Shown piece after piece: positions 1 through 8,901 of a stretch of DNA of 38,167 bases. Location: NCBI GenBank assembly GCA_002328075.1, contig DCVT01000051.1, positions 1 to 38,167 of the forward strand. The letters run 5' to 3'. Within the stretch, counting starts at the first letter, position 1. Each line of letters begins with the position of its first letter. Both the position numbers and the translations under genes were made by a program. This stretch comes from Anaerolineales bacterium UBA2181 (GTDB lineage: Bacteria; Chloroflexota; Anaerolineae; Promineifilales; UBA4811). The notes beneath the pieces were generated by a model. The model ran no database searches. It saw only the letters and a list, made by a program, of their open reading frames with translations, and was not told the DNA's origin.

Positions 1-579
1 TGGGGCTGTTTGGAGGTGAACTGGTGGCGATAGACGGCAGCCGGTTCAAAGCGGTGAACGGACCGCGGCGGAGCTTTACGCAACGCAAGCTCAAAAAGCT
101 GATGGAGGAAGCGGACAACAAGATGGAAGAATATCTGCGGGAGTTGGATACCGCGGATGAAGTAGAAATGGACAACGAGCGTCCGACGGCGGAAGAGCGG
201 CGAGAGAAGATCGAGAAGCTGAAAGCCCGGAAGCAAACCTACGAGGAAGTGGAGAAGCAGTTGGAGGAGAGCGGCGAGAGCCAGGTGTCGATGACCGACC
301 CCGACGCCCGCTTGATGTGGAGAGGGATAGGGAGTCAGGCAGAGGTCGCGTACAATGTGCAGCTCAGCGTCGATGCCAAGAACAAGCTGATCGTGGATCA
401 CGAAGTAACCAACGCTTGCACTGATGCGGAGCAATTGACGGCGATGGCAGTTCGGGCCAAGGAGAGCCTGGGGGTTGAGAAACTCGAGGTTTTGGCAGAC
501 CGTGGTTACTACGACAGCCAGGAGGTGGCGGCGTGCTCGGAGAACGGCGTGAGTGTATACAGTAGTGCGCCCCTGAGAT
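1..579 (+). pseudogene. IS1182-family transposase fragment, cut by IS3 insertion
   Basis: The reading frame is already open at the window edge (it begins LFGGELVAIDGSRF), so the 5' end lies outside. The IDGSRFKAVN motif fits the first catalytic Asp of an IS1182-type DDE transposase, and LADRGYYD, about 155 residues further on, fits the second Asp block. Between them is a charged, helical stretch (EEADNKMEEYLRELDTADE) usual for the insertion domain. The frame loses family resemblance at the IS3 terminus near 580, before the catalytic Glu, so the protein cannot be active. No downstream half of this transposase is found beyond the IS3 right end near 1,797, where an IS110 remnant follows instead, so a deletion or a later rearrangement accompanied the insertion. 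Confidence 0.8.
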
Positions 580-600
580 TGGACACAAAAAGTGCTGTTC

Positions 601-1434
601 TTACGAACACAATTCTACAACATCCTGCCGAGCAAGCCACTGGCTCTCAAACTCGGCCGGGGTCAGGTAGCCCAACGATGAGTGGATGCGCTTGTGCATG
701 TACACATCGTCGAGGAACCGACCGATCTGATCGTAGGCATCGTAGTAGTCCTGGTAGTCTGATAACTCGACCTCCGCTTCTTTGATGGTACGAATGACCC
801 GTTCGGCATACCCATTTTGCCAGGCCTGTCCTCGGTCTGTCATGCTGATCGCAATGCCATAGTCATGAAGCAGGTCAACGTACGCCGTCGCGGCATACTG
901 GACTCCCTGATCCGAGTGATGGATCTCAGGCACATGATCCAGCAGGGCACACCGAAGTGCAATCAGGGTCAACTCCTGACCGAGGTGGCGCTCCAGATGC
1001 CAGCCGCGGATGCAACGCGTGAAAACGTCCATGATAATGGCCAGGTACACGAACTCCTGCTGCAAGCGGACATAGGTGAGATCGGCAACCCACACCTCAT
1101 CGGGCCGAACCACTTCCAAGCCCAATACCAGGTTCGGGAATCGCGGAAAACCATGTTCACTATCGGTGGTGCGTTGCTTCTTCCGCGTTTTTCGGGCCTG
1201 GAGCCCCATCTTGGTCATCAGACGGCGTACTCGTTTGTGGTTGATGACCCAACCTCGCTCTCGGTGGAGCTGATGAACCACACGACGATAGCCATACGTT
1301 GGCCACTGCTGCGCCACTTCCTCGATAGCGGCCTCAAGATTTTGCTCGTCCTTGTCTTGAGGCCGGTAGTAGTAGGTACTGCGCGGCAGATCCAGCAGCT
1401 GACAGATTACCCGGGCCGGGTACATATCTGCCAA
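601..1434 (-). CDS. IS3-family transposase OrfB (DDE integrase domain)
   Basis: Catalytic half of the IS3 transposase. The N-terminal half carries the HTH_21-type region (CQLLDLPRSTYYYRP, then TYGYRRV and VNHKRVRRLM-like text). The rve integrase core follows with the DDE triad: first Asp in VWVADLTYVRL, second in HHSDQGVQY, Glu in NGYAERVIRTIKEAEV. The length (277 aa from the first ATG) is normal for OrfB. The frame is open upstream of this ATG and sits at -1 relative to orfA, so the functional product is most likely an OrfAB fusion made by frameshifting at the A7 run at 1488-1494; the ATG used here is only a minimal start. Confidence 0.9.
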   Translation of the reverse strand: MADMYPARVICQLLDLPRSTYYYRPQDKDEQNLEAAIEEVAQQWPTYGYRRVVHQLHRERGWVINHKRVRRLMTKMGLQARKTRKKQRTTDSEHGFPRFPNLVLGLEVVRPDEVWVADLTYVRLQQEFVYLAIIMDVFTRCIRGWHLERHLGQELTLIALRCALLDHVPEIHHSDQGVQYAATAYVDLLHDYGIAISMTDRGQAWQNGYAERVIRTIKEAEVELSDYQDYYDAYDQIGRFLDDVYMHKRIHSSLGYLTPAEFESQWLARQDVVELCS

Positions 1435-1442
1435 CTCCCTGG

Positions 1443-1748
1443 CTATCGCCCGTTTCTCGTCTGCGGTGAGTCCAAGATGTCGGAGCCTTTTTTTCGGACC
1501 TCCAACTCCATGGTCTGCCGCCCGACCATGCGCTCCAACTCGGCGATCCGTTCTCGCTCCTGGCTCCTGGCCGCTGGGTCGTCAACGGCATTGGCTGCAT
1601 TGGCCATCAACGTGGCCTGCCACTCCGACACCACCGAGGGCTTGAGATTGTACTCGCGGCAGGCTTCGGCCGCGCTCTTGGCGCCGCCCATCACGTCCAG
1701 GGCTACCTGGGCCTTGAACTGCGGCGTGAATCTTCTTCGTCTGGTCAT
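1443..1748 (-). CDS. IS3-family transposase OrfA (HTH)
   Basis: 101-residue HTH protein beginning MTRRRRFTPQFKAQVALDV, the usual HTH_Tnp_1 opening, followed by AAEACREYNLKPSVVSEW and a leucine-zipper-like stretch (RERIAELERMVGRQTMELEV). I chose the ATG at 1748 because GGAGAGG lies 8 nt upstream; another ATG is 9 nt earlier. The frame ends shortly after an A7G run, where a -1 slip leads into orfB. OrfA binds the IS ends and, unfused, usually acts as a regulator of transposition. Confidence 0.88.
   Translation of the reverse strand: MTRRRRFTPQFKAQVALDVMGGAKSAAEACREYNLKPSVVSEWQATLMANAANAVDDPAARSQERERIAELERMVGRQTMELEVRKKGSDILDSPQTRNGR
1487..1494 (-). other. Programmed -1 frameshift site of the IS3 element
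   Basis: On the minus strand the bases read AAAAAAAG, with orfA codons CGA AAA AAA GGC. A -1 slip on this run joins orfA to the orfB frame, whose upstream extension reads LRHLGLTADEKRAIARELAD straight into the orfB ATG. The relative frame (-1) and position near the end of orfA fit the IS3 OrfAB mechanism. Confidence 0.8.
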
Positions 1749-1814
1749 GTTGTGCACCTCTCCTGAACCATTGTATTGTTCGTTAGCAATGTGTCCAGTT
1801 ACGTAGTAGAGGGT

Positions 1815-2822
1815 TCATGCTTCTATCTGACAGAGAAAAGCACCCATCACCTCGAATCTCTCATCGAGCTTGGCTCCCAAGTCCAACCACTCGTCCTCTG
1901 AGGCAGGGGCAGGCGCCGAGCCTTGAAACGCCTTTTCGACGTCGTAAGGATCGTTGAACTTGAGACAGTGATAGATGTGTCTGGCAAGCGCTGCACACAT
2001 AAAAGGCATAGCCTTGTACCATGGTCGCCCCTCGGCCACCTTGCGCTCAAACAATGTCTTGTAAGGGTTATCTCCTTTGTCGAACCAGACCAAGGGGGAA
2101 GCGATCTGGAAGAACGCTCACCTCAAGTCCCGATTGCCCCGGCGCGACATCTTGGTGCGGTCAATGGTCTGTGACTTCTCCAGTCCGGCAAAGTAACCGG
2201 TGTAGGCCACGTACTTGCGGTAGTTGGGGAAACGGTGAACATCACGGGTCATGGCCAGGATCACCCCTAACGTATCCGGTCCTGAGTAAGGCACTTTGGC
2301 AATCAACTCATAATCATCTCGCTGTTCGACCAACCTTTTGACACGCCTGTCCAACGCTGATTGATAGAGAGAATTGGTGAGCAGCAAGTTGGTCAGCCAC
2401 TCGACTCGCCAGGCCCGACCTGGGTCAGGGAGTAGACCGGAACTGTCCCGCGCCAATGCCTGGAGTTCTTCCGCGCGGCGAGCGTGCTGGTATGCACCTG
2501 CTTTCCAGAGCACGTCGTGCACCTTTTCAGCCGGAGCCTCAGCCAACAATGCCGGTGTGGGATATACGGCGATCAGGCGGATCGGCGTGACCGTCGAGAC
2601 ACTGCTCGTGAAGAAGGTCTTCAGTTCAGGAAAAGTCACGGCCATGAGTTGGCTGAACTGGATGCGGGCGCGGGTGATCATCGTGGTCAGTTCCCAGCTA
2701 TCCCGACAGAGGGCCAGGAGATGGGCATCGTCAGGATCGGCCAGTTCCAGCGGCCGCAAGGTGAATTCCTCACCTACGGCCTCGTGCAGGTACCCAAGAC
2801 GTGCCATCACTCTCGTCTCCAC
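1815..2822 (-). pseudogene. IS110/IS1111-family transposase, decayed
   Basis: Two open segments (2822-2118 and 2093-1815) lie in the same frame and are separated only by a TGA; across it the text reads RRGNRDLR-stop-AFFQIASPLVWFDKG, the continuous C-terminal Transposase_20 domain of IS110 transposases. The upstream part holds PYSGPDTLGVILAM and FPELKTFF-type text of the same family. Another in-frame TAG precedes TDEVETRVMARLG, at the place of the usual KTD..DAR motif, and the DEDD catalytic N-terminus is not recognisable upstream (the frame stays open to about 2,970 without a known motif). With two nonsense codons and no N-terminal nuclease domain the gene is dead. The 3' end lies about 18 bp from the IS3 right end. 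Confidence 0.78.
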
Positions 2823-3590
2823 CTCGTCCGTCTAGATGACCACCTGGTAATCAGAGTCGCCAGCAACCTCGCTCAGGCTTGGCTGGATGTGAGGCTCCGG
2901 CCGGTGGTGGAACGCACGGTAGAATCGGTGATGGGAAGGATGGTACGTATCGATTTTGAAGCTAATTAAAGGAGTCGAAATCTCGGATGGTGTTGCCAAA
3001 GGGAAGCAATGAGAAGACTGGGTTTTTCAGGTTGATCTGTGATTAATGACGACTACGAAGTACCCAGATTTGATGCACCATCAACCAAGGAAGAAGGTGC
3101 TGTTTCTGGCAATGCTACTTGTCACACCGGCGGGATGGAGCAAGATGGGAGAATTTTGGTAGAGGTGGAACACAGTCATTAGCCTTTTCGATGGAGATGA
3201 GTCAGACGTCACAAAGGAAGAGTACTGCCAGGTCGAAGAGGCCGTATCCTTACTACAGACGGGAATATCTAAAGAGGCTGGTTGGAGACCTGACGAAAGC
3301 GTGCTAGAATGACTACTGCAGGAGGGGTGTTTCCTGGGCAGTGCTCTCGTCAAGGTGCCAACCGGAGGGCGTTGCCGGACGGCGTCGGATTTGAGGCCAA
3401 TAGGCAAGAGAGAACTGGATTGATGCGTCGCCAGCACCGCCAGCAAGGGGAGTTCTTGCATAGGAGATGAGTTGTTTGTCCATGGCCTTCAACTGGTTTG
3501 TGACGGTTCTTCGTTCGGTCACATGTCACGTGTGCAGTGAGGGCACGGTCAACGGCGTGATGGAAAACTCCAAGGACAATCTACAGCAAA
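2823..3590. other. Stretch without recognisable gene, between IS remnants and the DISARM-like operon
   Basis: About 770 bp. Short frames on both strands have no family resemblance or good start signals. The first 130-150 bp may be the degraded 5' end of the IS110 transposase. The last 100 bp should hold the promoter of the helicase operon; I see no clear -35/-10 pair, only an inverted repeat at 3499-3523. Confidence 0.5.
3499..3523. promoter_or_regulatory. Inverted repeat upstream of the drmD-like gene
   Basis: TGTGAC (3499-3504) and GTCACA (3518-3523) form a 6-bp perfect dyad with a 13-nt spacer, about 70 bp before the helicase start. It could be an operator. The half-sites resemble CRP-type words but the spacing is wrong for CRP, so no regulator is proposed. 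Confidence 0.25.
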
Positions 3591-6500
3591 ATGAGTGATC
3601 TGCTGCCCGGAACCGAGGTTCAGGCTCGCGGTCTCCGTTGGGAGGTGGTTCTCTCCGAACGACTGGGCCCTCAGACGCTCCACCGACTGCGCGGCCTCGA
3701 AGGGGCGGTCAAGGGCCAGGAGATCGATCTATTACACCCCTTTGAGGCTATCGAGCCGATTGTGCAGGACTTTCGCCCAGACAAGGCGGCACCACTGCGC
3801 AACTGGCTGGTCTACCACCAGGCTTTCCTGCTCGAACAAGCCCTGGGACCGGACGCATTCCTTGCGGTCCAGCCGGGCCGTCTCCGGATGGAGCCTTTCC
3901 AACTGGTACCTGTGCTTCGCGCGATCCGGGTGAGCCGGCCGCGGCTGTTGCTGGCGGACGGCGTTGGCCTGGGGAAAACGATTGAAGCCGGTCTGATCCT
4001 GACCGAGCTCATCGCCCGCCGCGTAGCCCACCGCGTTTTGATTGTGTCGCCGGCCGGTCCTCTCCTGGAACAGTGGAAGGCCGAGATGGTGGAGCGCTTT
4101 GGTCTCCGGCTTGACGAGATGGACCGTGGCCGCCTGGAGGAAATTCGCAAGTCAACCGAGCTGGGCGCCAACCCCTTTGACCACGTTGCCCTTGGCGTGG
4201 CATCCATTGATTTTCTGAAGCAGGAAAGCGTCCTTCAACTTCTGGAGCGCAGTAGCTACGATGTTGTTGTCATCGATGAGGCGCATCACTGCATGGACCT
4301 CGGCGCTGCCGGAAATCGCGAGGACTCGCAGAGACGGCGCCTGGCTCAGGTGCTGGCTCGTCGATGCGACGCGCTTCTCCTGTTGACCGCCACGCCCCAC
4401 GACGGCCATGATCGCTCGTTTGCGTCGCTGTGCGAGCTCTTGGATCCGTCGCTGGTGGATGGAGAAGGAGCACTGAGAGGCGAGCGCTACCGGGCCTATG
4501 CAGTACGCCGGCTAAAGCGCCACATCACCAACCCGGTCACCGGGGAGCCGCTTTTCAAGGAGCGGGTGGTCCACCCCAAGGCAGTTGTGGCCGACAAAAC
4601 GAGGCACCCGGCCTTCATCGAGCTGCAGCGTGCCCTTCTGGACCTCATTGCGCCTGAGCTACGGCGTGCCTTCCGTGCGCGACGATACAGTGACGTGCTC
4701 TCGTTTATTGCCCTCCTCAAGCGCAGCGTGTCAACCGTTGCCGCGTGCCATGCCACCCTCCAGGCCGTGGCTGAGCGTTTCCAGAGGCTCCTTACCGAGG
4801 ACGCAGAGACGCAGGAGAGCAGCCGGCAGAGACTGAGCACCTTGCGGGAGTATCAGCGCCGGCTGGAACGCTTTGGCACGATCAGCCCGGAAGAGGAGCA
4901 GGAGCGGAACCTGCTGGAGGCTGAGGATCTGGCTCAACGCCTGGCCGGCCTGCAACGGGAGGTACGTGCAGGCTCCCGGAAACTCAAGCGCACGGCCGAT
5001 GTCGTTCTGGCACTGGACGACCTGGTGGCCCTGGCGGAGGGGGCGCTCACGGAAGACCCCAAGCTGCAGCAACTCGTCGGTGAGATTCAGGCAATCCGGG
5101 CCGACGAGCCGCGAGCGAACGTTCTGGTCTATACCGAGTACACCGACAGCCAGAAAGCAGCGGTTGAGGCCCTGTGCGCTGCTCAGGTGGGCGAGGTGCT
5201 CACCATGATGGGTGAGGACGATTACGCTGCGCGGACCAGAACCACGGACCGTTTCCGGCAGGAGGACAATATCGTGCTGGTGAGCACGGACGCTGCGGCC
5301 GAAGGGTTGAACCTCCAAGAACGCTGCCACCACCTGATTCACCTGGAGCTGCCGTTCAACCCCAACCGGCTGGAACAGCGCAACGGCCGGATCGATCGCT
5401 ACGGCCAGAAACACGAGCCGATTGTGCGATACCTCTACCTTTGTCGCACTTTTGAAGAACGGATCTTGTTGCGGCTGATTGCCAAATACGAGCGACAACG
5501 CGCCCGTCTCACCTTCGTGCCCAACACGCTCGGTATCACCATATCCGGTGACGCAGCTTCCGAACGGCTGCTGAAGGGATTGATGGATGAGGACGGGCAG
5601 CTATTTGGGGGGCAGGCAACGCCCTTTGATTTCGACACGACGGACGAAAACGAGGGGGCCGATGAGGCCACGCGGGAGCTGCTCGAGGAAATTGACCGCA
5701 GTCTCCGAGGGTACGAACAGGCCTCGCGCACGCATAGCTGGCTGGGGGACGCGGGCCTGAACGCCGGCGAGCGAATACTGGACGAAGCGGACAGCGCCCG
5801 CGCCCGTGGTGATCGGGTTGGCCGCGTTGACTTGGCGCAATTCGTGGTCGATGCCGTCCTCCTTGATGGGGGCCAATTGGCGGGCGGCGTGCAGGACAGG
5901 GTGTTCCAGATCACTCTATCACCCCACTGGATCTACGGGCTGGACGACCTTCCCGGCTACGACAGCCAGGAACGCCAACTGCGACTCACAACGCGGTTGG
6001 AGGTCACCCGAGATGATCGGGAGCGCCCGGTGGGTTTTCTAGGCCGGGCCCACCCGCTGGTGCGACGGGCCCTGGATCGAGTGCGCAACATCTCGTTCGG
6101 CGCCGACGCTCTGCGCGGCTACGATCCCCGAGTCAGTGCGGTCAGGGCGGATGTGCCAGAGCCGACGCTCCTATACACCTATCTCGGGCGGGTCACAAGC
6201 CAATCCGGCCGCGAGTATGAGCGTTTGCTGGCTGTCCAGGTGGATGCTCAGAAACAGGCAGTCTACCATGATCAGGCTGCCGGCTGGCTGCCCCTGGCCG
6301 ATCCGGTGCGTGCTATCCGTACCGCCGACGTATGGAAGCTCCATTTCTCGAATTGGGCAAGCGGTGCCGCCGATCGCGCCCGGGAGGTAGCGGCGGTCAG
6401 GTTTGGTCCAGCGGCCGAAACGTTCAGAGAGAGCCGTCTCGAGGCTCTGGAAACCGAGCAGGCCGAATTGCAGAGGTGGCTTCAAGAGCGCGCCCAGGAA

Positions 6501-6797
6501 ATCACGGGGAGAGAGCCGGCGGAGGCTTTGCAGATGGAGCTCCTTGGCCTGGGTTCCGCACCTGACGATTCATCGCCAAGAAGGCAATCGCCTTGGGCTC
6601 TGCTGAGCGACCCCGGTGAGCGGTTGGCCGCCTTTTCGGCGGATGGGTCTCAACCCCCCTCCAGGCGCAGTGAGGCAGACAGCGTTCTTCGTATTCACCG
6701 CCAACGTCTCTCCGATCTCACCTCCCGTCTGGCCCTCGGCTCGGCCGAGATCGTCCCACTGGGCATGTTGATGTTGCTTCCTGACGGAGATGGGTGA
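3591..6797 (+). CDS. drmD: DISARM-type SNF2 helicase, DrmD-like
   Basis: 1068-residue SF2/SNF2-type ATPase that would translocate on DNA as the motor of a class 1 DISARM anti-phage system. The N-terminal 60 residues (GLRWEVVLSERLGPQTLHRL) resemble the DrmD leader. Walker A is DGVGLGKT (123-130), motif II DEAH (229-232), motif III LLLTATPHDG (about 263-272). The second RecA lobe has VLVYTEYTDSQKA (about 510) and STDAAAEGLNLQ through EQRNGRIDRYGQ (about 565-605). A long C-terminal region of about 450 residues carries coiled-coil patches. Length matches DrmD (about 1,000-1,100 aa). A modest AAGGAC precedes the ATG. The stop overlaps the next gene's ATG (TGATG), indicating translational coupling with the CBS/HEPN gene. 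Other SNF2 helicases of phage-defence operons are the main alternative. Confidence 0.8.
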   Translation: MSDLLPGTEVQARGLRWEVVLSERLGPQTLHRLRGLEGAVKGQEIDLLHPFEAIEPIVQDFRPDKAAPLRNWLVYHQAFLLEQALGPDAFLAVQPGRLRMEPFQLVPVLRAIRVSRPRLLLADGVGLGKTIEAGLILTELIARRVAHRVLIVSPAGPLLEQWKAEMVERFGLRLDEMDRGRLEEIRKSTELGANPFDHVALGVASIDFLKQESVLQLLERSSYDVVVIDEAHHCMDLGAAGNREDSQRRRLAQVLARRCDALLLLTATPHDGHDRSFASLCELLDPSLVDGEGALRGERYRAYAVRRLKRHITNPVTGEPLFKERVVHPKAVVADKTRHPAFIELQRALLDLIAPELRRAFRARRYSDVLSFIALLKRSVSTVAACHATLQAVAERFQRLLTEDAETQESSRQRLSTLREYQRRLERFGTISPEEEQERNLLEAEDLAQRLAGLQREVRAGSRKLKRTADVVLALDDLVALAEGALTEDPKLQQLVGEIQAIRADEPRANVLVYTEYTDSQKAAVEALCAAQVGEVLTMMGEDDYAARTRTTDRFRQEDNIVLVSTDAAAEGLNLQERCHHLIHLELPFNPNRLEQRNGRIDRYGQKHEPIVRYLYLCRTFEERILLRLIAKYERQRARLTFVPNTLGITISGDAASERLLKGLMDEDGQLFGGQATPFDFDTTDENEGADEATRELLEEIDRSLRGYEQASRTHSWLGDAGLNAGERILDEADSARARGDRVGRVDLAQFVVDAVLLDGGQLAGGVQDRVFQITLSPHWIYGLDDLPGYDSQERQLRLTTRLEVTRDDRERPVGFLGRAHPLVRRALDRVRNISFGADALRGYDPRVSAVRADVPEPTLLYTYLGRVTSQSGREYERLLAVQVDAQKQAVYHDQAAGWLPLADPVRAIRTADVWKLHFSNWASGAADRAREVAAVRFGPAAETFRESRLEALETEQAELQRWLQERAQEITGREPAEALQMELLGLGSAPDDSSPRRQSPWALLSDPGERLAAFSADGSQPPSRRSEADSVLRIHRQRLSDLTSRLALGSAEIVPLGMLMLLPDGDG

Positions 6798-7675
6798 TGG
6801 ACGATCTCTACCACCAGACAATGACAGCGCTTGAGCAAAGCCTTCACTGTCGGCTGATCGCCAGCGAGCTGGACCTGGATCGGGGGGTCTTGGTCCGCGA
6901 CGCGAGCGACCAGCAGATCCTGGCATTGGCGCAGGCCAGCTCGTTCAGCCGGGTTCCATTGGGTACATTGGACGACCAATCCGATTGGACGATCACCCAC
7001 GTCGCCCTGGTGGATCTGGAGCGGCGGATGGTGCAGGAGCGCCGACCCATCACGGTGGAGGATGTCATTTCTGGTTCAACGCCTATCGGCATGGCCTTTG
7101 AGCTCCTGAGCGTGCGGCCTTTTTACTTCATCCTCGATCCCTGTCGAATCCAGAGAATCCTTACCCAATCTGACCTGAATCGCTTGCCAGTCCGAACCTA
7201 TCTCCACACGCTGCTGGATCACGTTGAGGAGCTGCTTGCCGGGTGGTGTGAGCGATTGTACCCGCATGACGGCTGGATAGACTGCTTGGCACAAGACGCC
7301 CAGGAACGGATTCAAGAGCTGCACCGCACCAAGCAGGAGGCCGACCTCGACACACGACTCGTCGATTGCACCACGCTGAGCGACAAGGGTAACATCCTGG
7401 GGCGGTCACCGGCGTTTCTCAACCAATTGCAGCTGACCTCACGAAGGACGTTTCGGAAGGAGTTCAGCCCCGTCAAAGGTCTGCGAGACCGCCTGGATCA
7501 TGGGCTTCCGCCCCTGGAGACGGCTGCCGACGAGCTACGCAACGCGCTGCGACACGTCGCGCCGTTATCCAACCGCAAGGACCTTGCACGGTTGAACCGG
7601 GTGGTGGGCACTTTGCACGCCTGGATCGGTGCGTTGTCAGGGCCAGACGAGGCGGCGGCAGATCATGACGCTTGA
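6797..7675 (+). CDS. CBS-like / HEPN-like protein of the DISARM-like operon
   Basis: 292 aa, coupled to the helicase by a TGATG overlap and to the methylase by an 11-bp overlap, so the three are co-expressed. Residues about 35-135 look like a CBS pair or pseudo-CBS region: DASDQQILALAQ, ITVEDVISGSTPIG, then FYFILDPCRIQRILTQSDLN at 109-128, which resembles the usual CBS ending, followed by LPVRTYLHTLL. The C-terminal half is helical and contains KGLRDRLDHG, an R-x4-H motif (R230, H235) like the catalytic motif of HEPN RNases. Known: CBS modules sense adenosyl ligands; HEPN domains are common RNA-cleaving effectors. Inferred: a ligand-gated accessory or abortive effector. I do not know it as a core DISARM component. 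A GTG one codon upstream is a possible alternative start. Confidence 0.6.
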   Translation: MDDLYHQTMTALEQSLHCRLIASELDLDRGVLVRDASDQQILALAQASSFSRVPLGTLDDQSDWTITHVALVDLERRMVQERRPITVEDVISGSTPIGMAFELLSVRPFYFILDPCRIQRILTQSDLNRLPVRTYLHTLLDHVEELLAGWCERLYPHDGWIDCLAQDAQERIQELHRTKQEADLDTRLVDCTTLSDKGNILGRSPAFLNQLQLTSRRTFRKEFSPVKGLRDRLDHGLPPLETAADELRNALRHVAPLSNRKDLARLNRVVGTLHAWIGALSGPDEAAADHDA

Positions 7676-8879
7676 GGTACTCCAGGAAGCCACCTTTGCC
7701 GGCCCGGCTCTGCCCGAGCCCTTTGTCCGCTATGAACTGGAGGCGGAGCTGAACCGCCGCAAGCTCCTGCCCAAGACCACGGGCCCCGAAGGTCGTGCTC
7801 TGGAGGAATCCTGGCACACCTATCGACGCCACCTGCACGAGCTTGTTTCGCAGGGAGGGGCGGTTCGCGTGTGCAACCATGTCCTGGAACCCCTCGTCCC
7901 TCGACTTGGTTATCTGCGACTGGATGACGCGCCCGAGGTAGAGACTCGCGAAGGTCACGAGTCAGGCGGCCTCCTCATGGCTAACTCCAACGGGGCCCGT
8001 TTGCGCGTGTGGTCCACCGCTTTTGCGGAGGATCTGGACGCGCCTGCCCGCCGCGGTCGTGCCTACCGATTCAGCCACACGCGCATTGCCCAGCGGGTAC
8101 TGCTGGCAACTCGGGAACGAGTTGGATTGCTCACCAACGGACTGGGGCTTCGGATCCTTATCTCCGACCCTGCCCGGCCCGATTCGCAGATATCGATCAC
8201 CATTGACCCATATTGGAAGCGCAGCCGCCAGACGCCTGATACCTATCGCCTGCTCTTGGCCCTGGCATCGCCCGATGGGGTGCAGGCAGTGCCTGACCTG
8301 GTTGACAAGGCGCGGCTCCAGCAGACCCGCGTCACCAAAGAGTTGCGTCAGCAGGCGCGGCAGGCAGTGCAGCTTTTCGTCCAGGAACTGTTGGATCAAC
8401 CGGAAAACCACGCCCGAATCGCGGCCATCCAGGACAAAGACGAATTGTCCCGAGATCTGTGGCGCGAAGGGCTCACGGTCATCTACCGGCTCCTGTTCGT
8501 CCTAAAACTTGAATCCAGTGACGACCCGGCTCGCTCGTTCAGCTTTGCCTCCACCAGTCTGTGGCGCAACAGTTATTCGCCCAGCGTGACTCTGGCGCGC
8601 TTTGCCCGGTCGGTGCTTGACGACGGAGCCGAGACGGGTCACCTCCTGGAAGACGGCCTGCGGACGCTCTTTCGCATGTTCACCGAAGGGCTCCAGTGTT
8701 CGGAGCTGAATGTGAAACCGCTGGGCGGAGCGCTTTTTGGCAGCCAGGCGACCCCATTGATTTCCGACCTGCACTGGGGAGAACGGGCTGTTGCCCATCT
8801 GCTGGACCGACTCCTCTGGACCCCCCGGCGGCGCCATCGGCCTCTGGCCCACCGGCGGGTTGTCTGGACTGGCTCGTAG
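7665..8879 (+). pseudogene. drmMI: DrmMI-like adenine-N6 DNA methylase, N-terminal part only
   Basis: The ATG at 7665 (MTLEVLQEATFAGP) overlaps the previous gene by 11 bp. About 385 residues resemble the N-terminus of the large Eco57I-like methylases of class 1 DISARM: FVRYELEAELNRRKLLP, a PD-(D/E)XK-like N-terminal region with no obvious active site, LTVIYRLLFVLKLES (about 270-285), and WGERAVAHLLDRLLWTP near the end. In such methylases this precedes the SAM-binding and NPPY motifs, which are entirely missing: from about 8,820 the frame runs into unrelated text (RRRHRPLAHRRVVWTGS) and stops at 8879, 23 bp from the convergent Tad cluster. The protein as read cannot methylate DNA. Either the operon was truncated by the arrival of the Tad segment or the rest was deleted. 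Confidence 0.72.
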
Positions 8880-8901
8880 CGGTCACGGGTTCCGTCGCCT
8901 C

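Larger units (their letters stand above)
580..1797 (-). mobile_element. IS3-family insertion sequence, apparently intact
   Basis: The element is about 1.22 kb and carries orfA and orfB on the minus strand. The ends are marked by the inverted words TGGACACA (580-587) and TGTGTCCA (1790-1797), with further imperfect similarity inward (both ends carry a GAAC-containing block). The ends agree with gene order and size typical of IS3 elements. I see no convincing short target duplication (left flank ends in GAGAT, right flank starts GTTAC), so the exact termini may be off by a few bases or the flanks were rearranged. Confidence 0.8.

Noticed and set aside
817..1806. 329-codon plus-strand ORF
   Set aside because: It is antisense to the IS3 orfA/orfB genes, which have clear family motifs; its own text matches nothing.
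2484..2969. 161-codon plus-strand ORF
   Set aside because: Antisense to the IS110 transposase remnant and without family resemblance.
3499..3523. CRP site
   Set aside because: The half-sites look right but the spacer is 13-14 nt, not 6, so it is listed only as a generic inverted repeat.
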